Assembly (NCBI RefSeq): GCF_016899935.1
Contig: NZ_JACJJK010000005.1
Location: 62,001 to 126,000 of the forward strand
DNA: 64,000 nt
Source: Olsenella uli
GTDB lineage: Bacteria > Actinomycetota > Coriobacteriia > Coriobacteriales > Atopobiaceae
Direction: 5' to 3'
Shown here: piece by piece, positions 26,079 to 35,242 of the stretch
How the letters are laid out: each line of letters opens with the position of its first letter
Position numbering within the stretch: position 1 is the first letter of the stretch
Program-made: the position numbers and the translations under genes
The notes under the pieces: generated by a model
What the model was told of the DNA's origin: nothing
Seen by the model: only the letters and a program-made list of their open reading frames with translations
The model's database searches: none

Positions 26079-28115
26079 ATGCTGGATAATCCCCGCGGTT
26101 TTTTTGACCCCATGCCGGTCTTGCTGCTCTCCTCGACCCCAGAGGAAGTCGTCTCCACTCTGGAGGGGGCGTGCTCGTCCAGCATGTTAATCAGCTACGA
26201 ATGCAAGGACGAGTCAAGTCCGTTCCGCTATCCCTCGGACCCTGAAACCGAGAATCATAACTGGGTCTATGAAATAACGATTGGAGCATACGCCTGCAAG
26301 CCGAGTGACCTGCCAAAAGAGCCCAACGAGCTTGAATATGAGCAGCTTTACCGTCAAGTAGGCTTACATCCCTCAACGGCACGAGAACTCTGGCTGTTCA
26401 ACGTCAGGCAGTTTCTCCGCAAGCATCAGCCAAAGGGACATCTCGTTCTCAATCTCGCGCGCCATTCTACGGGAGCGTGCATCGTCTGCATGAGAAGACG
26501 AGGCCGCTCCTACGACATGACTCCCATCACGCCTCAAGACCTCGATGCCATGCCTTACACGGATCCGCTGTTCGAGCCGATGAAACTCGTTCGAAAGCAT
26601 CTGTTTATGTGCTCGCCCTCCATCTCATGCTTTAGATGCGACTCCCCCGTTCGATACTCGCTTTGCTGCCCCACGTGCCAAGCGGCGCACGAGGAGATAG
26701 AGCGCGAGCACAGACTCGAGCTCGCTCGAAAAAAGGCTGAGATCGTCCATTCCGTGAGGGAGTACCTGTCATCGTCACCGTACGCGGAGCCGCTCATCGC
26801 TGTTGTAGCAGCTCTCAAGCTCCCAAGCAGAAAGTATGAGCTTGGGAGAAACGTTGCCCTCAGGTCCGAGCTAAACAGACCGCTCACGAACATGACAGCG
26901 TGCCACGCCCCCGATCAGGAGATCTCCCTTGAGGATGTGCTCGAATCGGCACCAGCATTTAGCTTGATAACACCGGATGACGCGGTCGGAACGTGGGTCG
27001 GTCTTTCTGGTGAGGAGAAGCCCCTCGGAACGGTCGCCCCTCAATTTGACGCCAGGCCATTCGAATCGTTTGACATTACGCCTGGGACGCCGCTTATCCC
27101 GAACGGACTTACAGCAGCGTCGCAGGATAAACAAACGGGCTATCACTTTGAGCTCGCAACATGCAGCTTGTGTGGCAGGACCTACTGCGCGCTGACCTCG
27201 AACGAGGCTGACTGTGTCTGCGACGAGTGCAAGGTTCCTCAGCTGGAAAGGTACTATCTGCCACAAGTGTGGGATGCAATCGTCGAGGACGCGGAGAGCT
27301 CCAACGGAGACGGGAGAATAATCTTTGATATTCCCTTTGGAGGGACTTCGTGGCAGCTTGAATTCTATGCCACAAAGCTATCAAACGCCTATCTCGACTA
27401 TCAAACAAAAAGTCCTATCGTATGCGACGCAACCAAAGAGTACCCGTTCAAGGAGTCGTCTCTCACACTCCCGTTCTACACGCTCTCGTCCATCATCGAC
27501 AAAACCGTCTCGTCCTTCGTTGCAGCAGGCTATCTCAAAAGACAATCCAACAATCGGATGGTCAGAAAGTACCTCACCCTCGCCAAGGACGGGGGCAACC
27601 AATTGAAACTCGATATGACAAAGCGCGATATCTTGTCCCTCCTCGACTCGGGCGAGCAGAGCTTTCTCGACATAAGACGGTCCCTAAGCAAGATTCCCGA
27701 GCAGACCGTTAAGGATGCGGTCATCGGCCTCTTGATTGAAGGGAGAATCTATTACGCAAGGGGCTCAGAGACATATGTGACCGACAATGCCTTGTTCTCC
27801 CTCACCAACTGGGTGCAAGATTTTTGGAACTCCCACGAACATCTCAAGGCTCCCTATGAGAGTGCCAAGAGGATCCTGAGCTCCAAGAAAGCCTATATCA
27901 ACGCACAAATCGACGGGGTGACCAAGATGAAGCTTCCGCTGCTCGGTCGCGGTAAAGCAGAAGCGGAGCGACAAAAGAGGCTTTCGGACCTAGAGGAGCA
28001 ATATAACGCGCTCATCGGTTATGAAAAGAGACTTTCGACACTTTCGCAGAACCCGACGCAAGAGGAAGTCGTCAGATTCATTGAGGAGATGGACTATCTC
28101 GAGAAACAGCTCTAG
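26079..28115 (+). CDS. Large unknown zinc-ribbon protein in a low-GC segment
   Basis: I do not recognise this 678-residue protein. It has two Cys clusters: CFRCDSPVRYSLCCPTC near residue 187 and CSLCGRTYC...CVCDEC near residue 365. A charged helical stretch follows the first. The region at about residues 465-580 (KYLTLAKDGGNQLKLDMTKRD..., two repeats of a winged-helix-like pattern with IEGRIYYARG) may bind nucleic acid. The C-terminus is a Lys/Glu-rich helix. GAGGAAGC precedes the ATG. Codon use is less GC-biased than in the flanking genes, which suggests transfer. It ends four bases from the convergent FHA gene. No signal peptide or membrane segment is evident. Confidence 0.6.
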   Translation: MLDNPRGFFDPMPVLLLSSTPEEVVSTLEGACSSSMLISYECKDESSPFRYPSDPETENHNWVYEITIGAYACKPSDLPKEPNELEYEQLYRQVGLHPSTARELWLFNVRQFLRKHQPKGHLVLNLARHSTGACIVCMRRRGRSYDMTPITPQDLDAMPYTDPLFEPMKLVRKHLFMCSPSISCFRCDSPVRYSLCCPTCQAAHEEIEREHRLELARKKAEIVHSVREYLSSSPYAEPLIAVVAALKLPSRKYELGRNVALRSELNRPLTNMTACHAPDQEISLEDVLESAPAFSLITPDDAVGTWVGLSGEEKPLGTVAPQFDARPFESFDITPGTPLIPNGLTAASQDKQTGYHFELATCSLCGRTYCALTSNEADCVCDECKVPQLERYYLPQVWDAIVEDAESSNGDGRIIFDIPFGGTSWQLEFYATKLSNAYLDYQTKSPIVCDATKEYPFKESSLTLPFYTLSSIIDKTVSSFVAAGYLKRQSNNRMVRKYLTLAKDGGNQLKLDMTKRDILSLLDSGEQSFLDIRRSLSKIPEQTVKDAVIGLLIEGRIYYARGSETYVTDNALFSLTNWVQDFWNSHEHLKAPYESAKRILSSKKAYINAQIDGVTKMKLPLLGRGKAEAERQKRLSDLEEQYNALIGYEKRLSTLSQNPTQEEVVRFIEEMDYLEKQL

Positions 28116-28119
28116 ACCC

Positions 28120-29058
28120 CTACCCCACCACGCCCTCGATTGCGACGAGCGTGGTTTCGCCGGCGAGCACGAGCTCGTCGGCGGGGCGCAGCGGAACCGG
28201 CACGCCGGACTCCAGCCACACGCGCTCGTGGCTCGCGCCGTCGATGCGCTCCGTCCCGTTCTTGGAGCCCAAATCCTCGACGAGCCAGCCGTCCCTCTCG
28301 TCATGCCAGACGCGAAGATGCCTTCCGGAGACACCGGGGCCCACGTCGGTGATGTCACCGTCACCCATCGCGAGCGCCCCTATCTCGACGCCACCATCGG
28401 AGCTGGAGAGCCAATGAGGACCGCCCGCGACATAACCGTCTTGGATGCGGATGAGGCCGAGCCTGGTCCTCACCTCGGTGCACTCCCCCTCTACCGCCCG
28501 CACGGGACTCGCCGTCGGCGTGGAGGCACGACGCCTCAGGGTGTCGTTCACGTAGCCCATGGCGTAGGACACGGCCTCGCACGCGTCCGAGGAGCAGCCC
28601 GCCGCCACGAAGAGCACGAGCAACGCCTCGGCGCGCTCACCTGGGGCGAGCCCCTCTCCCTGAGCCAGCCGATCGACGGCGTTGCGGTAGAGCGTAGCAT
28701 CCTGTCGGCACAGCTCGAGCGCGCGGTCCATGGCACGCCCCCGCTCGCCGACAAGCAGGGAGACCACCTCCTCGGCGGTCATGGCCTTGCCCCTCCGAGA
28801 CTTCAGGCGACCCAGGACGCACGTCGCCGCACTCCCCCAGTCCCGGAAATAACGTGGCGAGAGCGTACCCGCCGGCGCGTGGACCACAGAGTGGGAGAGC
28901 CAGGAGCGGTCGCGGGCGAGGTCGCGCGGACTTTTGCCGCTCGGCAGGGGGCGCCTGGAGAGGACGATGTCCGCAAGCTCTCGATGCGTGATGCCGCCGG
29001 CCCGCTTGAGCAGGTCAAACATCACCCCGCAGGGAGTGGGCTCGTCGACGATCAGCAA
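28120..29058 (-). CDS. FHA-domain protein
   Basis: The protein has about 312 residues. The C-terminal 90 residues form a forkhead-associated domain, which binds phosphothreonine: GPGVSGRHLRVWHDERDGWLVEDLGSKNGT shows the conserved Ser-x-x-His and Ser-Lys-Asn-Gly positions. The N-terminal 200 residues are mostly helical and unknown. The start is uncertain: I prefer the TTG at 29058, which has GGGAGG nine bases upstream and lies downstream of a possible -10 box; an ATG at 29106 is the alternative. It is divergent from an acidic membrane protein and a Ser/Thr kinase, its likely partner. Confidence 0.8.
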   Translation of the reverse strand: MLIVDEPTPCGVMFDLLKRAGGITHRELADIVLSRRPLPSGKSPRDLARDRSWLSHSVVHAPAGTLSPRYFRDWGSAATCVLGRLKSRRGKAMTAEEVVSLLVGERGRAMDRALELCRQDATLYRNAVDRLAQGEGLAPGERAEALLVLFVAAGCSSDACEAVSYAMGYVNDTLRRRASTPTASPVRAVEGECTEVRTRLGLIRIQDGYVAGGPHWLSSSDGGVEIGALAMGDGDITDVGPGVSGRHLRVWHDERDGWLVEDLGSKNGTERIDGASHERVWLESGVPVPLRPADELVLAGETTLVAIEGVVG

Positions 29059-29182
29059 CTCCGGACACCTCCCAGTCCGTCGGCACCAGCGTTCGTGCCG
29101 TATCATTTTACACGACGGGAAAGGGCGCGCCCCACGCATGGCACCCTGACCGGCCGACACGCGATGAAGGTAGGAAACGACG

Positions 29183-30070
29183 ATGCCGCGCACGCACCAT
29201 AGAGGACCCAGGACCGGTTGGTCAGCCAGCCTCCCGCCGCGAGCGGTCGCCCTGGTCGCCACCTCGATCGTGCTTCTCGTCGGAAGCGCGGCCGTCTATC
29301 TGACGGAGCTTCCGAACCTCATGGCTCCGCTTGCCCCCGCAGAGCAGAGGGCCACCGGGTCGGCGTCGGAGCCAAACGGAAGCGGGAACGAGAGCGGGAC
29401 CCCTGCGAATCAGGGGGACACCGCCGAGGGCGAGACGGACGAGAGCGCTGCGTCCGTGGACAATGGCGAGAAGGACGGCTCGGCGCCACCGAAGGCCTCT
29501 TCCGAAGAGGAGGCCTCGTCTCCCGAGGAAGGCGACGAAGCCAGCACGGGCAGCCCCGACGAGGAGGCTCCCGCCCCCTCCACGCCCGAAGACCCCAGCG
29601 CCACGGAACCCGATGGGGCCGACAGCATCTTCTCCTCCACCCCGAGCGCCGCCGAGGAGGAGGCCTTCAGGTCGTTCCTCTCGGGCAAGGCGTCTTCGAT
29701 TCCGGGATACGTAAGCCAGGCAAGCGCCTGCGCGAGCTCCTTCGAAGCGGACAGCGTGGGCGCAAGCCTTTCCGTCCGCCGTTCTCATCGGGGCACCTGC
29801 GCGGCCCTTGCCCAGCAGCTCTTCTCCGAGTACGTGGCCGTTCGCGACTACGTTCGATCCAACAACTCCCAGTACTGTGACGAACAGGAGCGGCTAATCG
29901 GCTCGTATCGCTGCCTCATGAGCTACGTCGGCTGCTATGCCGACGCCTGGGACATCAACGTGAGCTACGACGATCCAGGCAGCCACGTCGGCGAGTTTTC
30001 GGGCCCGCTCTCCTCGAGCGGGGGCTACCTGTCTGAGTTCCACTCCTACTACGACGGGCTGGCGATATGA
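29183..30070 (+). CDS. Single-pass membrane protein with acidic Ser/Glu/Pro-rich stalk
   Basis: The protein has 295 residues. A basic N-terminus leads into one transmembrane helix (about 19-42). A low-complexity Glu/Ser/Ala/Pro-rich stalk follows to about residue 155, then a 140-residue globular C-terminus with five Cys, probably outside the cell. No family is recognised. AGGTAGGAA precedes the ATG. Its stop codon overlaps the kinase start (ATGA), so the two are translationally coupled. It may be a sensor or substrate for the kinase. Confidence 0.7.
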   Translation: MPRTHHRGPRTGWSASLPPRAVALVATSIVLLVGSAAVYLTELPNLMAPLAPAEQRATGSASEPNGSGNESGTPANQGDTAEGETDESAASVDNGEKDGSAPPKASSEEEASSPEEGDEASTGSPDEEAPAPSTPEDPSATEPDGADSIFSSTPSAAEEEAFRSFLSGKASSIPGYVSQASACASSFEADSVGASLSVRRSHRGTCAALAQQLFSEYVAVRDYVRSNNSQYCDEQERLIGSYRCLMSYVGCYADAWDINVSYDDPGSHVGEFSGPLSSSGGYLSEFHSYYDGLAI

Positions 30071-31761
30071 GCACGCCAGGCGATTGCAGGCTTGCGGCTT
30101 CGGGCGCAGGTCCCTCTCGAATCATGAGAATCGAGAAGTTCGAGGCGCCGTTCACCCTCGCGGAGTCCGAGCGCGACGCCTATCTCAGGCGCCTCTCGAC
30201 GCTTTTCGTTGACGAGCGTCGGAGCCGGCGCGGGGGCCTTGGCAGAGTGTATCACGCGACGAACGCGCTCGACGAGCAGCTTGCCGTCAAGAAGCTGATA
30301 CTGCCAGAAGACAACCGGAACGGCTTGGACGAGGAGTCGCTGCGCGCTGCCTTCAGGCGTGAGTACGAGAGCCACCGCGAGCTCGGTGCCCTCCGCGGGT
30401 TTCCGCGGCTCTTTGGGTTTGGTTCGAGCGAGGGCGTCCCCGTCATAGTCATGGAGTGGGTCGAGGGAGTGACACTCGCGGAGGCGCGTCACGAGCTCGC
30501 GGTCGACGACGAGGGACGCATCTCGCCCCTCACCGTCGCGCGACTGGGCCGAGACCTCCTCGAGCTCGTCTCGAGGCTCTCGCTCGTGGGCACGGGCATC
30601 GTGCATCGCGACATCTCGCCGGCAAACGTCATCGTCAGGACAACCCATCGCTCGCTTGAGGCTCAGCGGGGAGAGGGGGCGTTCGACCTCTGTCTCGTCG
30701 ACTTTGGATCGGCGGAGCCCGTCTCTGCAGCAGGCGGCTCGTTCACCGCAACAAACGGCGCGCTGCGACATGCGACGGTGGACTATGCGCCACCGGAGAT
30801 GCTGAGCGATGACATTCCGTCCGTCGAGCGGCGGCGGCACTCCCCTGCGGTGGACGTCTATGCCGTGGGAAGCGTGCTGTGCCAACTCATTGGCGGCCGC
30901 CCGCCGTTTCCCGGCGCGACTCGGACGGCCTCTCCCTACCGGCTCAAGACCGAACGAGAGCCCGAAAGGCCCGTTCCGGCGCACGTCGCGACGGATGACC
31001 TCGCGGCGGTCCTCTCGCGCGAAGGCGAGGTGTCCGTCATCGTTGCCCCGATCGCGCTCGAGCGGGACCTTTCCCCTCGTAACAGCGAGCTCAAGCGGGC
31101 ACTCGCGCTCGCGGACGAGCAGATAGTGGACGCCATCATGGCATGTCTCGCCTCGGACCAGGGCCGTCGCCCCGCACCGAGCGTCATGCGCGATGAACTC
31201 GACGGGTTCGCGTCTCGCTACGGCGAGAACGTGCGCCGGGCCCTGAGCGGCGACCCCCTCACCCCCTGCATGACGGGGGCTCCCTGGCTGGTCGTGGAAT
31301 CGCCGCTCTCTGTGCGGCGCCTGCTGCGCGGCGGGGGACGGCTCGTTGGCCTGCTCGTGTGGGCGGCAACCTCTCTCACGACGGCCTGGCTAGTCGGAAG
31401 GGGCAACCCGGCTCAGGCCGTACTCGTGGGGTCCGCGCTCATGGCACCTGCGTTCACCGCCCTTCTCGCACGATGGCGCGACACCTCGAGCGCGTCTGGG
31501 CTCATCCGGGGAAGCGCGGCGCTTCTCTTCTCGTCTGTCGCGAGCGGTCTGCTGCTCTGGCGTGTGCTCGAGCCTGGCGGTAGGCTGACCGGCTTGCTCG
31601 CAGCCGAGCTTCTCTGTGCAAGCGCCGCGTGGCTGCCGCTGGTGACGGACTACGCGTGCGCCTGCGTTCCCGGCATCATCCGCGAGAGGCGACGTCGGCT
31701 CCCGGAAGAGGCGGACACGTCCCACGGAAGAGTGTCGACAAGAGCGCGCCGCCTGCCCTGA
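30067..31761 (+). CDS. Ser/Thr protein kinase with C-terminal membrane domain
   Basis: This 564-residue protein has a eukaryotic-like kinase domain at about residues 35-355. The ATP-anchoring Lys lies in EQLAVKKLIL, the catalytic loop is HRDISPANVIV, the metal-binding motif is VDFGSAE, and APPEM follows the activation loop. The Gly-rich loop (RRGGLGRVY) is present. Four hydrophobic segments follow from about residue 420 (LLVWAATSLTTAWLVG onward), ending with a basic tail. There is no PASTA domain. It overlaps the preceding gene by four bases and is divergent from the FHA gene. The set looks like a phospho-signalling module; substrates are unknown. A terminator follows and overlaps the last codons. 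Confidence 0.88.
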   Translation: MSTPGDCRLAASGAGPSRIMRIEKFEAPFTLAESERDAYLRRLSTLFVDERRSRRGGLGRVYHATNALDEQLAVKKLILPEDNRNGLDEESLRAAFRREYESHRELGALRGFPRLFGFGSSEGVPVIVMEWVEGVTLAEARHELAVDDEGRISPLTVARLGRDLLELVSRLSLVGTGIVHRDISPANVIVRTTHRSLEAQRGEGAFDLCLVDFGSAEPVSAAGGSFTATNGALRHATVDYAPPEMLSDDIPSVERRRHSPAVDVYAVGSVLCQLIGGRPPFPGATRTASPYRLKTEREPERPVPAHVATDDLAAVLSREGEVSVIVAPIALERDLSPRNSELKRALALADEQIVDAIMACLASDQGRRPAPSVMRDELDGFASRYGENVRRALSGDPLTPCMTGAPWLVVESPLSVRRLLRGGGRLVGLLVWAATSLTTAWLVGRGNPAQAVLVGSALMAPAFTALLARWRDTSSASGLIRGSAALLFSSVASGLLLWRVLEPGGRLTGLLAAELLCASAAWLPLVTDYACACVPGIIRERRRRLPEEADTSHGRVSTRARRLP

Positions 31762-31789
31762 GGGGGTGGGCAGGCGGCGCTTGGGTTTT
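31746..31789 (+). terminator. Intrinsic terminator of the kinase gene
   Basis: GCGCCGCCTGCCC (31746-31758) pairs perfectly with GGGCAGGCGGCGC (31768-31780) and is followed by TTGGGTTTT. The 5' arm overlaps the end of the coding region. Confidence 0.88.
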
Positions 31790-31877
31790 GCCGTTCGCAA
31801 CGGGGAGAGGGTCCGTCGCTCGGGCAGGGTTCAACGTGTCGTGCCGGGGTTCCGAGTCACTGTTCTTCTCGGCACGG

Positions 31878-31897
31878 TTGTTAGTATAGGGTAACTC
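31878..31897. promoter_or_regulatory. GTTA-N8-TAAC palindrome (candidate metal-regulator site)
   Basis: TTGTTA-gtataggg-TAACTC matches the pattern repeated around feoA/feoB. It lies downstream of the ZIP gene, in a convergent gap, which is an odd place for an operator. No gene starts here. Confidence 0.4.
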
Positions 31898-31903
31898 AAT
31901 GTT

Positions 31904-31965
31904 AATCCCACCAGCGCAGTGGGATTCACGGGGTCTCCATAAGTCAACCTAGGTTTACAACCTAG
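31904..31965 (-). other. Two small hairpins at the end of the ZIP gene
   Basis: CTAGGTT/AACCTAG (31949-31965, 3-base loop) overlaps the ZIP stop codon, and AATCCCAC/GTGGGATT (31904-31926) lies beyond it. They probably terminate the leftward transcript, although no clear U-run follows. Confidence 0.5.
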
Positions 31966-32771
31966 CCGAGCGCCACGTCGAGGACCATCATCACCACGAA
32001 GCCGGCGATGAAGCCGAGCGTACCCACGTTGGAGTGCTCGCCGAGGTGGGCCTCGGGGATGAGCTCCTCAACCACCACGTAGATCATCGCGCCGGCGGCG
32101 AAGGACAGCAGCCACGGCATGTACGGCGCGATCCAGCCGCTGGCAAGCACCACGAGCACGCCGAAGATGGGCTCCACGATGCCGGAGAGGCTGCCCATCG
32201 CGAAGGCGCGCCGGCGGCTCATGCCCTCGCGCGCGAGCGGCAGCGCAACAGCGGCGCCCTCCGGGAAGTTCTGTAGGCCTATGCCCACGGCGAGCGCCAC
32301 GGCCATGCCGAGGTAGGCCTCCCCCGCCGCGCCCGCCGACTGCGCCGCCATCGCAAAGAGCAGACCGACGGACATGCCCTCGGGAATGTTGTGCAGCGTC
32401 ACCGCCGAGACCATGAGCGTCGTGCGCTTCCAGCCGGAGGGGACGCCCTCGGGCTCGTCGGCGTCCGCGTGGAGGTGCGGGAGGAACGTGTCAAGCGCCA
32501 TGAGGAAGGCGACGCCCAAAAGGAAGCCGCCCGCAGCGGGAAGCCAGCCGGGAACGCCGAGGCCCTCGGCCTGTTCGATCGCCGGGTTGAGCAGCGACCA
32601 CACGCTCGCCGCCACCATCACGCCCGCAGCGAAGCCGAGGAAGATGTGATGCATGAGCTTGCGGTCGGAGCGGAAGAAGAACACCACGGCCGAGCCGGCC
32701 GTGGTCATGAGCCAGGTGAAGCCGCAGCCGAGCGCGGCCCACGAAAGCGCCTGGGGGATGTTGTCGATCAT
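31962..32771 (-). CDS. ZIP-family metal transporter
   Basis: This 269-residue inner-membrane protein of the ZIP family imports divalent metals such as Zn2+, Fe2+ or Mn2+. About eight helices are predicted. The metal-binding motifs are HNIPEGMSVG in helix 4 and QNFPEGAAVA plus VEELIPEAH in helices 5 and after. A His-containing loop (HLHADADEPEG) between helices 3 and 4 is typical. GAGGGGCC-type sequence upstream of the ATG is a modest ribosome site. It lies next to the feoB-feoA operon on the same strand and has a GTTA-N8-TATC palindrome-like site upstream. Confidence 0.92.
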   Translation of the reverse strand: MIDNIPQALSWAALGCGFTWLMTTAGSAVVFFFRSDRKLMHHIFLGFAAGVMVAASVWSLLNPAIEQAEGLGVPGWLPAAGGFLLGVAFLMALDTFLPHLHADADEPEGVPSGWKRTTLMVSAVTLHNIPEGMSVGLLFAMAAQSAGAAGEAYLGMAVALAVGIGLQNFPEGAAVALPLAREGMSRRRAFAMGSLSGIVEPIFGVLVVLASGWIAPYMPWLLSFAAGAMIYVVVEELIPEAHLGEHSNVGTLGFIAGFVVMMVLDVALG

Positions 32772-32798
32772 GAGGGGCCTCCGAACGACTCGAGCTCA

Positions 32799-32921
32799 TC
32801 GAGTCTGTAGTTTTTGGACGACCCTTCAAGTATCACCCAGTTAGTATCAATTATCTACCTGCAGTTTTACAAACGAAATCGAGTCTGTACTTGAGGCAAG
32901 GGCCAAAAAGTACAGACTCGA
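32799..32921. repeat. Three copies of a TCGAGTCTGTACTT-type repeat
   Basis: The repeat occurs at 32799-32817 (plus), 32879-32896 (plus) and 32903-32921 (minus). The last two form a perfect 14-base inverted repeat. The first and third agree at 18 of 19 positions, including a TTTTTGG tail. They lie in the 207-base gap between the ZIP and feoB genes. Confidence 0.75.
32838..32857 (-). promoter_or_regulatory. Candidate metal-regulator site upstream of the ZIP gene
   Basis: CAGTTA-gtatcaat-TATCTA is an imperfect GTTA-N8-TAAC palindrome, 67 bases upstream of the ZIP start. Confidence 0.4.
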
Positions 32922-32928
32922 CGCAGAT

Positions 32929-32964
32929 GCCCCTCTTCCAGTGCGCATCGGCCGGAAGAGGGGC
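32929..32964 (-). other. Hairpin downstream of feoB
   Basis: GCCCCTCTTCC (32929-32939) pairs perfectly with GGAAGAGGGGC (32954-32964), 15 bases after the feoB stop. It is a likely terminator stem, though no U-run follows on the minus strand. Confidence 0.6.
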
Positions 32965-32978
32965 GCCAAAACCGCCCG

Positions 32979-35228
32979 CTACGCCAGCTGAGCGAGGACC
33001 TTCTCGTCCGCGCGCTCCTCACGCGGCATCGGGCGCGCGATCTGGAAGATCATGCCCGCGAGCAGCACGAACGCCACCACGGTCCACGCGCCGAAATTCC
33101 CCAGCACGAAGAGCTCCCAGAGCTGGTTGATGATCAGACCCACGCACCAAGCAAAGACGCACTGGTAGGCGATCGCGAACCAGAACCACTTGGGCGAGTC
33201 CATCTGCTTGCGGATCGTGCCGATGGCCGCAAAGCACGGCGCGTCGAGCATGTTGAACGCCACGAACGCGCACATCGCACCCGCGTGCATGACGCCTGCC
33301 CCGTCGGTGAACATGGCCGCGAAGGCCTGCCACATGACGGGGTCGCCCTCGGTGGCCTCACCCAGGCCGAAGATCGTGCCAAAGGTGGAGACCAGGTTCT
33401 CCTTGGCGATGAGGGCGTTGATGGAAGCGGCGGTCGCCTGCCAGCTATCGGCGCCGAGCGGCGCGAAGATCCACGAGATGGCACCGGCCACGATGGCGAG
33501 CAGCGAGTAGTCAGCGCTGTACTCGGGCGCGCCCGGCAGCGAGGCGAGGAAGCCGAAGGAGCCGTCGCCACCCTCCCACGAGGCAAAGCCGAAGTTCGAG
33601 AGGAACCACACGATCACGCACGCGGCAAAGATGATCGTCGCGGCCTTCTTGAGGTACGCGGAGATGCGCTCCCACACGTGCAGCCACCAGCTCTTGAGCG
33701 CGGGCAGGTGGTAGTCCGGAAGCTCCATCACAAAGGGGGCGGGCTCGCCAGCGAACATCCGCGTCTTCTTGAGCATGAGCGCGGAGACCACGATCGCCGC
33801 GAGGCCCAGGAAGTAGAACATCGGCGCTACCCACCAGGCGTCCGCACCGCCCACGAGCACGCCCATCACGAGTGCGATGATCGGCGTCTTGGCGCCGCAC
33901 GGGATCATCGTGGTGAGCATGGCCGTCATACGACGGTCCTTCTCGTTCTCAATGGTCTTGGTGGCCATGACGCCGGGAACGCCGCAGCCGGACGAGATGA
34001 GGAACGGGATGAAGCTCTTGCCGGAGAGGCCAAAGCGGCGGAACAGTCGGTCCATGACAAAGGCCACGCGGCTCATGTAGCCGCAGTCCTCGAGGAATGC
34101 GAGCATCATGAACAGCACGAGCATCTGCGGAATGAAGCCCAGGACGGATCCCACGCCGCCCACGATGCCGTCGAGCACGAGCGAGCTCACCATGTCAGAG
34201 GCGCCCGCCGCAGCGAGCCACCCCTCGACCACCGCGGGGATGGACGGGATCGCCACACCAAAGAGCTCCCAGCCCTCGCCGAAGACCTGGTCGTTGGCCC
34301 AGACGGTGCCCCAGTCGCCCACCGTGGAGACCGCGATGTAGTACACGATGAACATGACCGCCACAAAGATCGGCAGGCCCAGCACGCGGCTGGTCACGAC
34401 CTTGTCGATCCTCTCGGACATGCTGAGCTTCTTGGGAGCCTTCTTGACGCAGGTATCCATGACGGAGGCGATCCAGTCGTAACGGTCGGAGGTGATGATG
34501 GACTCGGCGTCGTCGTCGCGGGACGTCTCGACGGCCTTGATGATCTTCTCGGCCTGGTTGAGCTGGGCGGAGGTGAGGTGCAGGGCCTTCACGGCCTCGG
34601 CGTCGCGCTCAAAGACCTTGACGGAATACCAGCGCACGAGGCTGGCGTCGCAACTGCCGGAGACGATGGCCGCAATCTTGCCGAGCGCGTCCTCAACCTC
34701 GGGCGAGAAGCAGGGCACCCCAGGCTGGACCCTGCCCGCCCGACCGGCGGCCACGGCCTTGTTGACCAGCGCGTCCAGGTTGGTGTTGCGCAGCGCGGAG
34801 ACCTCCACGACCGGCACACCCAGGCGCTGGGACAGCGCGGCGGAATCGACGACGTCCCCCCGCTCCTTGAGCAGGTCGCACATGTTGAGGCCCACCACCA
34901 CCGGGCGGCCCGCCTCGAGCAGCTGCGTGGTGAGGTAGAGGTTTCGCTCGAGGTTGGTCACGTCAACGAGGTTGATGACCGCGTCGGGGCGCTCGCCCAC
35001 GATGTAGTCGCGCGAGACGACCTCCTCGGGCGTGTACGGGGAGAGCGAGTAGATGCCGGGAAGGTCCACGAACGTCACGCTCTTGTCGGCCCGCCAGGCA
35101 GCCTGCTTCTTCTCAACGGTGACGCCCGGCCAGTTGCCGACGTACCCGTTTGAGCCCGTGAGCTCGTTGAACAGCGTGGTCTTGCCGCAGTTTGGGTTGC
35201 CTGCGAGACCAATCATGGTTTCTGCCAT
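32979..35228 (-). CDS. feoB: Ferrous iron transporter FeoB (second copy)
   Basis: This 749-residue Fe2+ transporter lacks the FeoA fusion. The G-domain opens with GLAGNPNCGKTTLFNELTG at residue 7, then DLPGIYSLSPYTPEE and NMCD (G4). The membrane half carries the Gate motif SSGCGVPGVMATKTI and LDAPCFAAIGTI, then a hydrophobic C-terminus. It is about 60 residues shorter at the N-terminus than the fused copy at 2.5-4.9 kb. AAGG precedes the ATG at 35228. Two free feoA genes lie upstream on the same strand; the nearer ends 127 bases away, with GTTA-N8-TAAC palindromes in the gap. It is probably the main or differently regulated ferrous uptake system. Confidence 0.96.
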   Translation of the reverse strand: MAETMIGLAGNPNCGKTTLFNELTGSNGYVGNWPGVTVEKKQAAWRADKSVTFVDLPGIYSLSPYTPEEVVSRDYIVGERPDAVINLVDVTNLERNLYLTTQLLEAGRPVVVGLNMCDLLKERGDVVDSAALSQRLGVPVVEVSALRNTNLDALVNKAVAAGRAGRVQPGVPCFSPEVEDALGKIAAIVSGSCDASLVRWYSVKVFERDAEAVKALHLTSAQLNQAEKIIKAVETSRDDDAESIITSDRYDWIASVMDTCVKKAPKKLSMSERIDKVVTSRVLGLPIFVAVMFIVYYIAVSTVGDWGTVWANDQVFGEGWELFGVAIPSIPAVVEGWLAAAGASDMVSSLVLDGIVGGVGSVLGFIPQMLVLFMMLAFLEDCGYMSRVAFVMDRLFRRFGLSGKSFIPFLISSGCGVPGVMATKTIENEKDRRMTAMLTTMIPCGAKTPIIALVMGVLVGGADAWWVAPMFYFLGLAAIVVSALMLKKTRMFAGEPAPFVMELPDYHLPALKSWWLHVWERISAYLKKAATIIFAACVIVWFLSNFGFASWEGGDGSFGFLASLPGAPEYSADYSLLAIVAGAISWIFAPLGADSWQATAASINALIAKENLVSTFGTIFGLGEATEGDPVMWQAFAAMFTDGAGVMHAGAMCAFVAFNMLDAPCFAAIGTIRKQMDSPKWFWFAIAYQCVFAWCVGLIINQLWELFVLGNFGAWTVVAFVLLAGMIFQIARPMPREERADEKVLAQLA

Positions 35229-35242
35229 ACCTTGCCTTTCTC

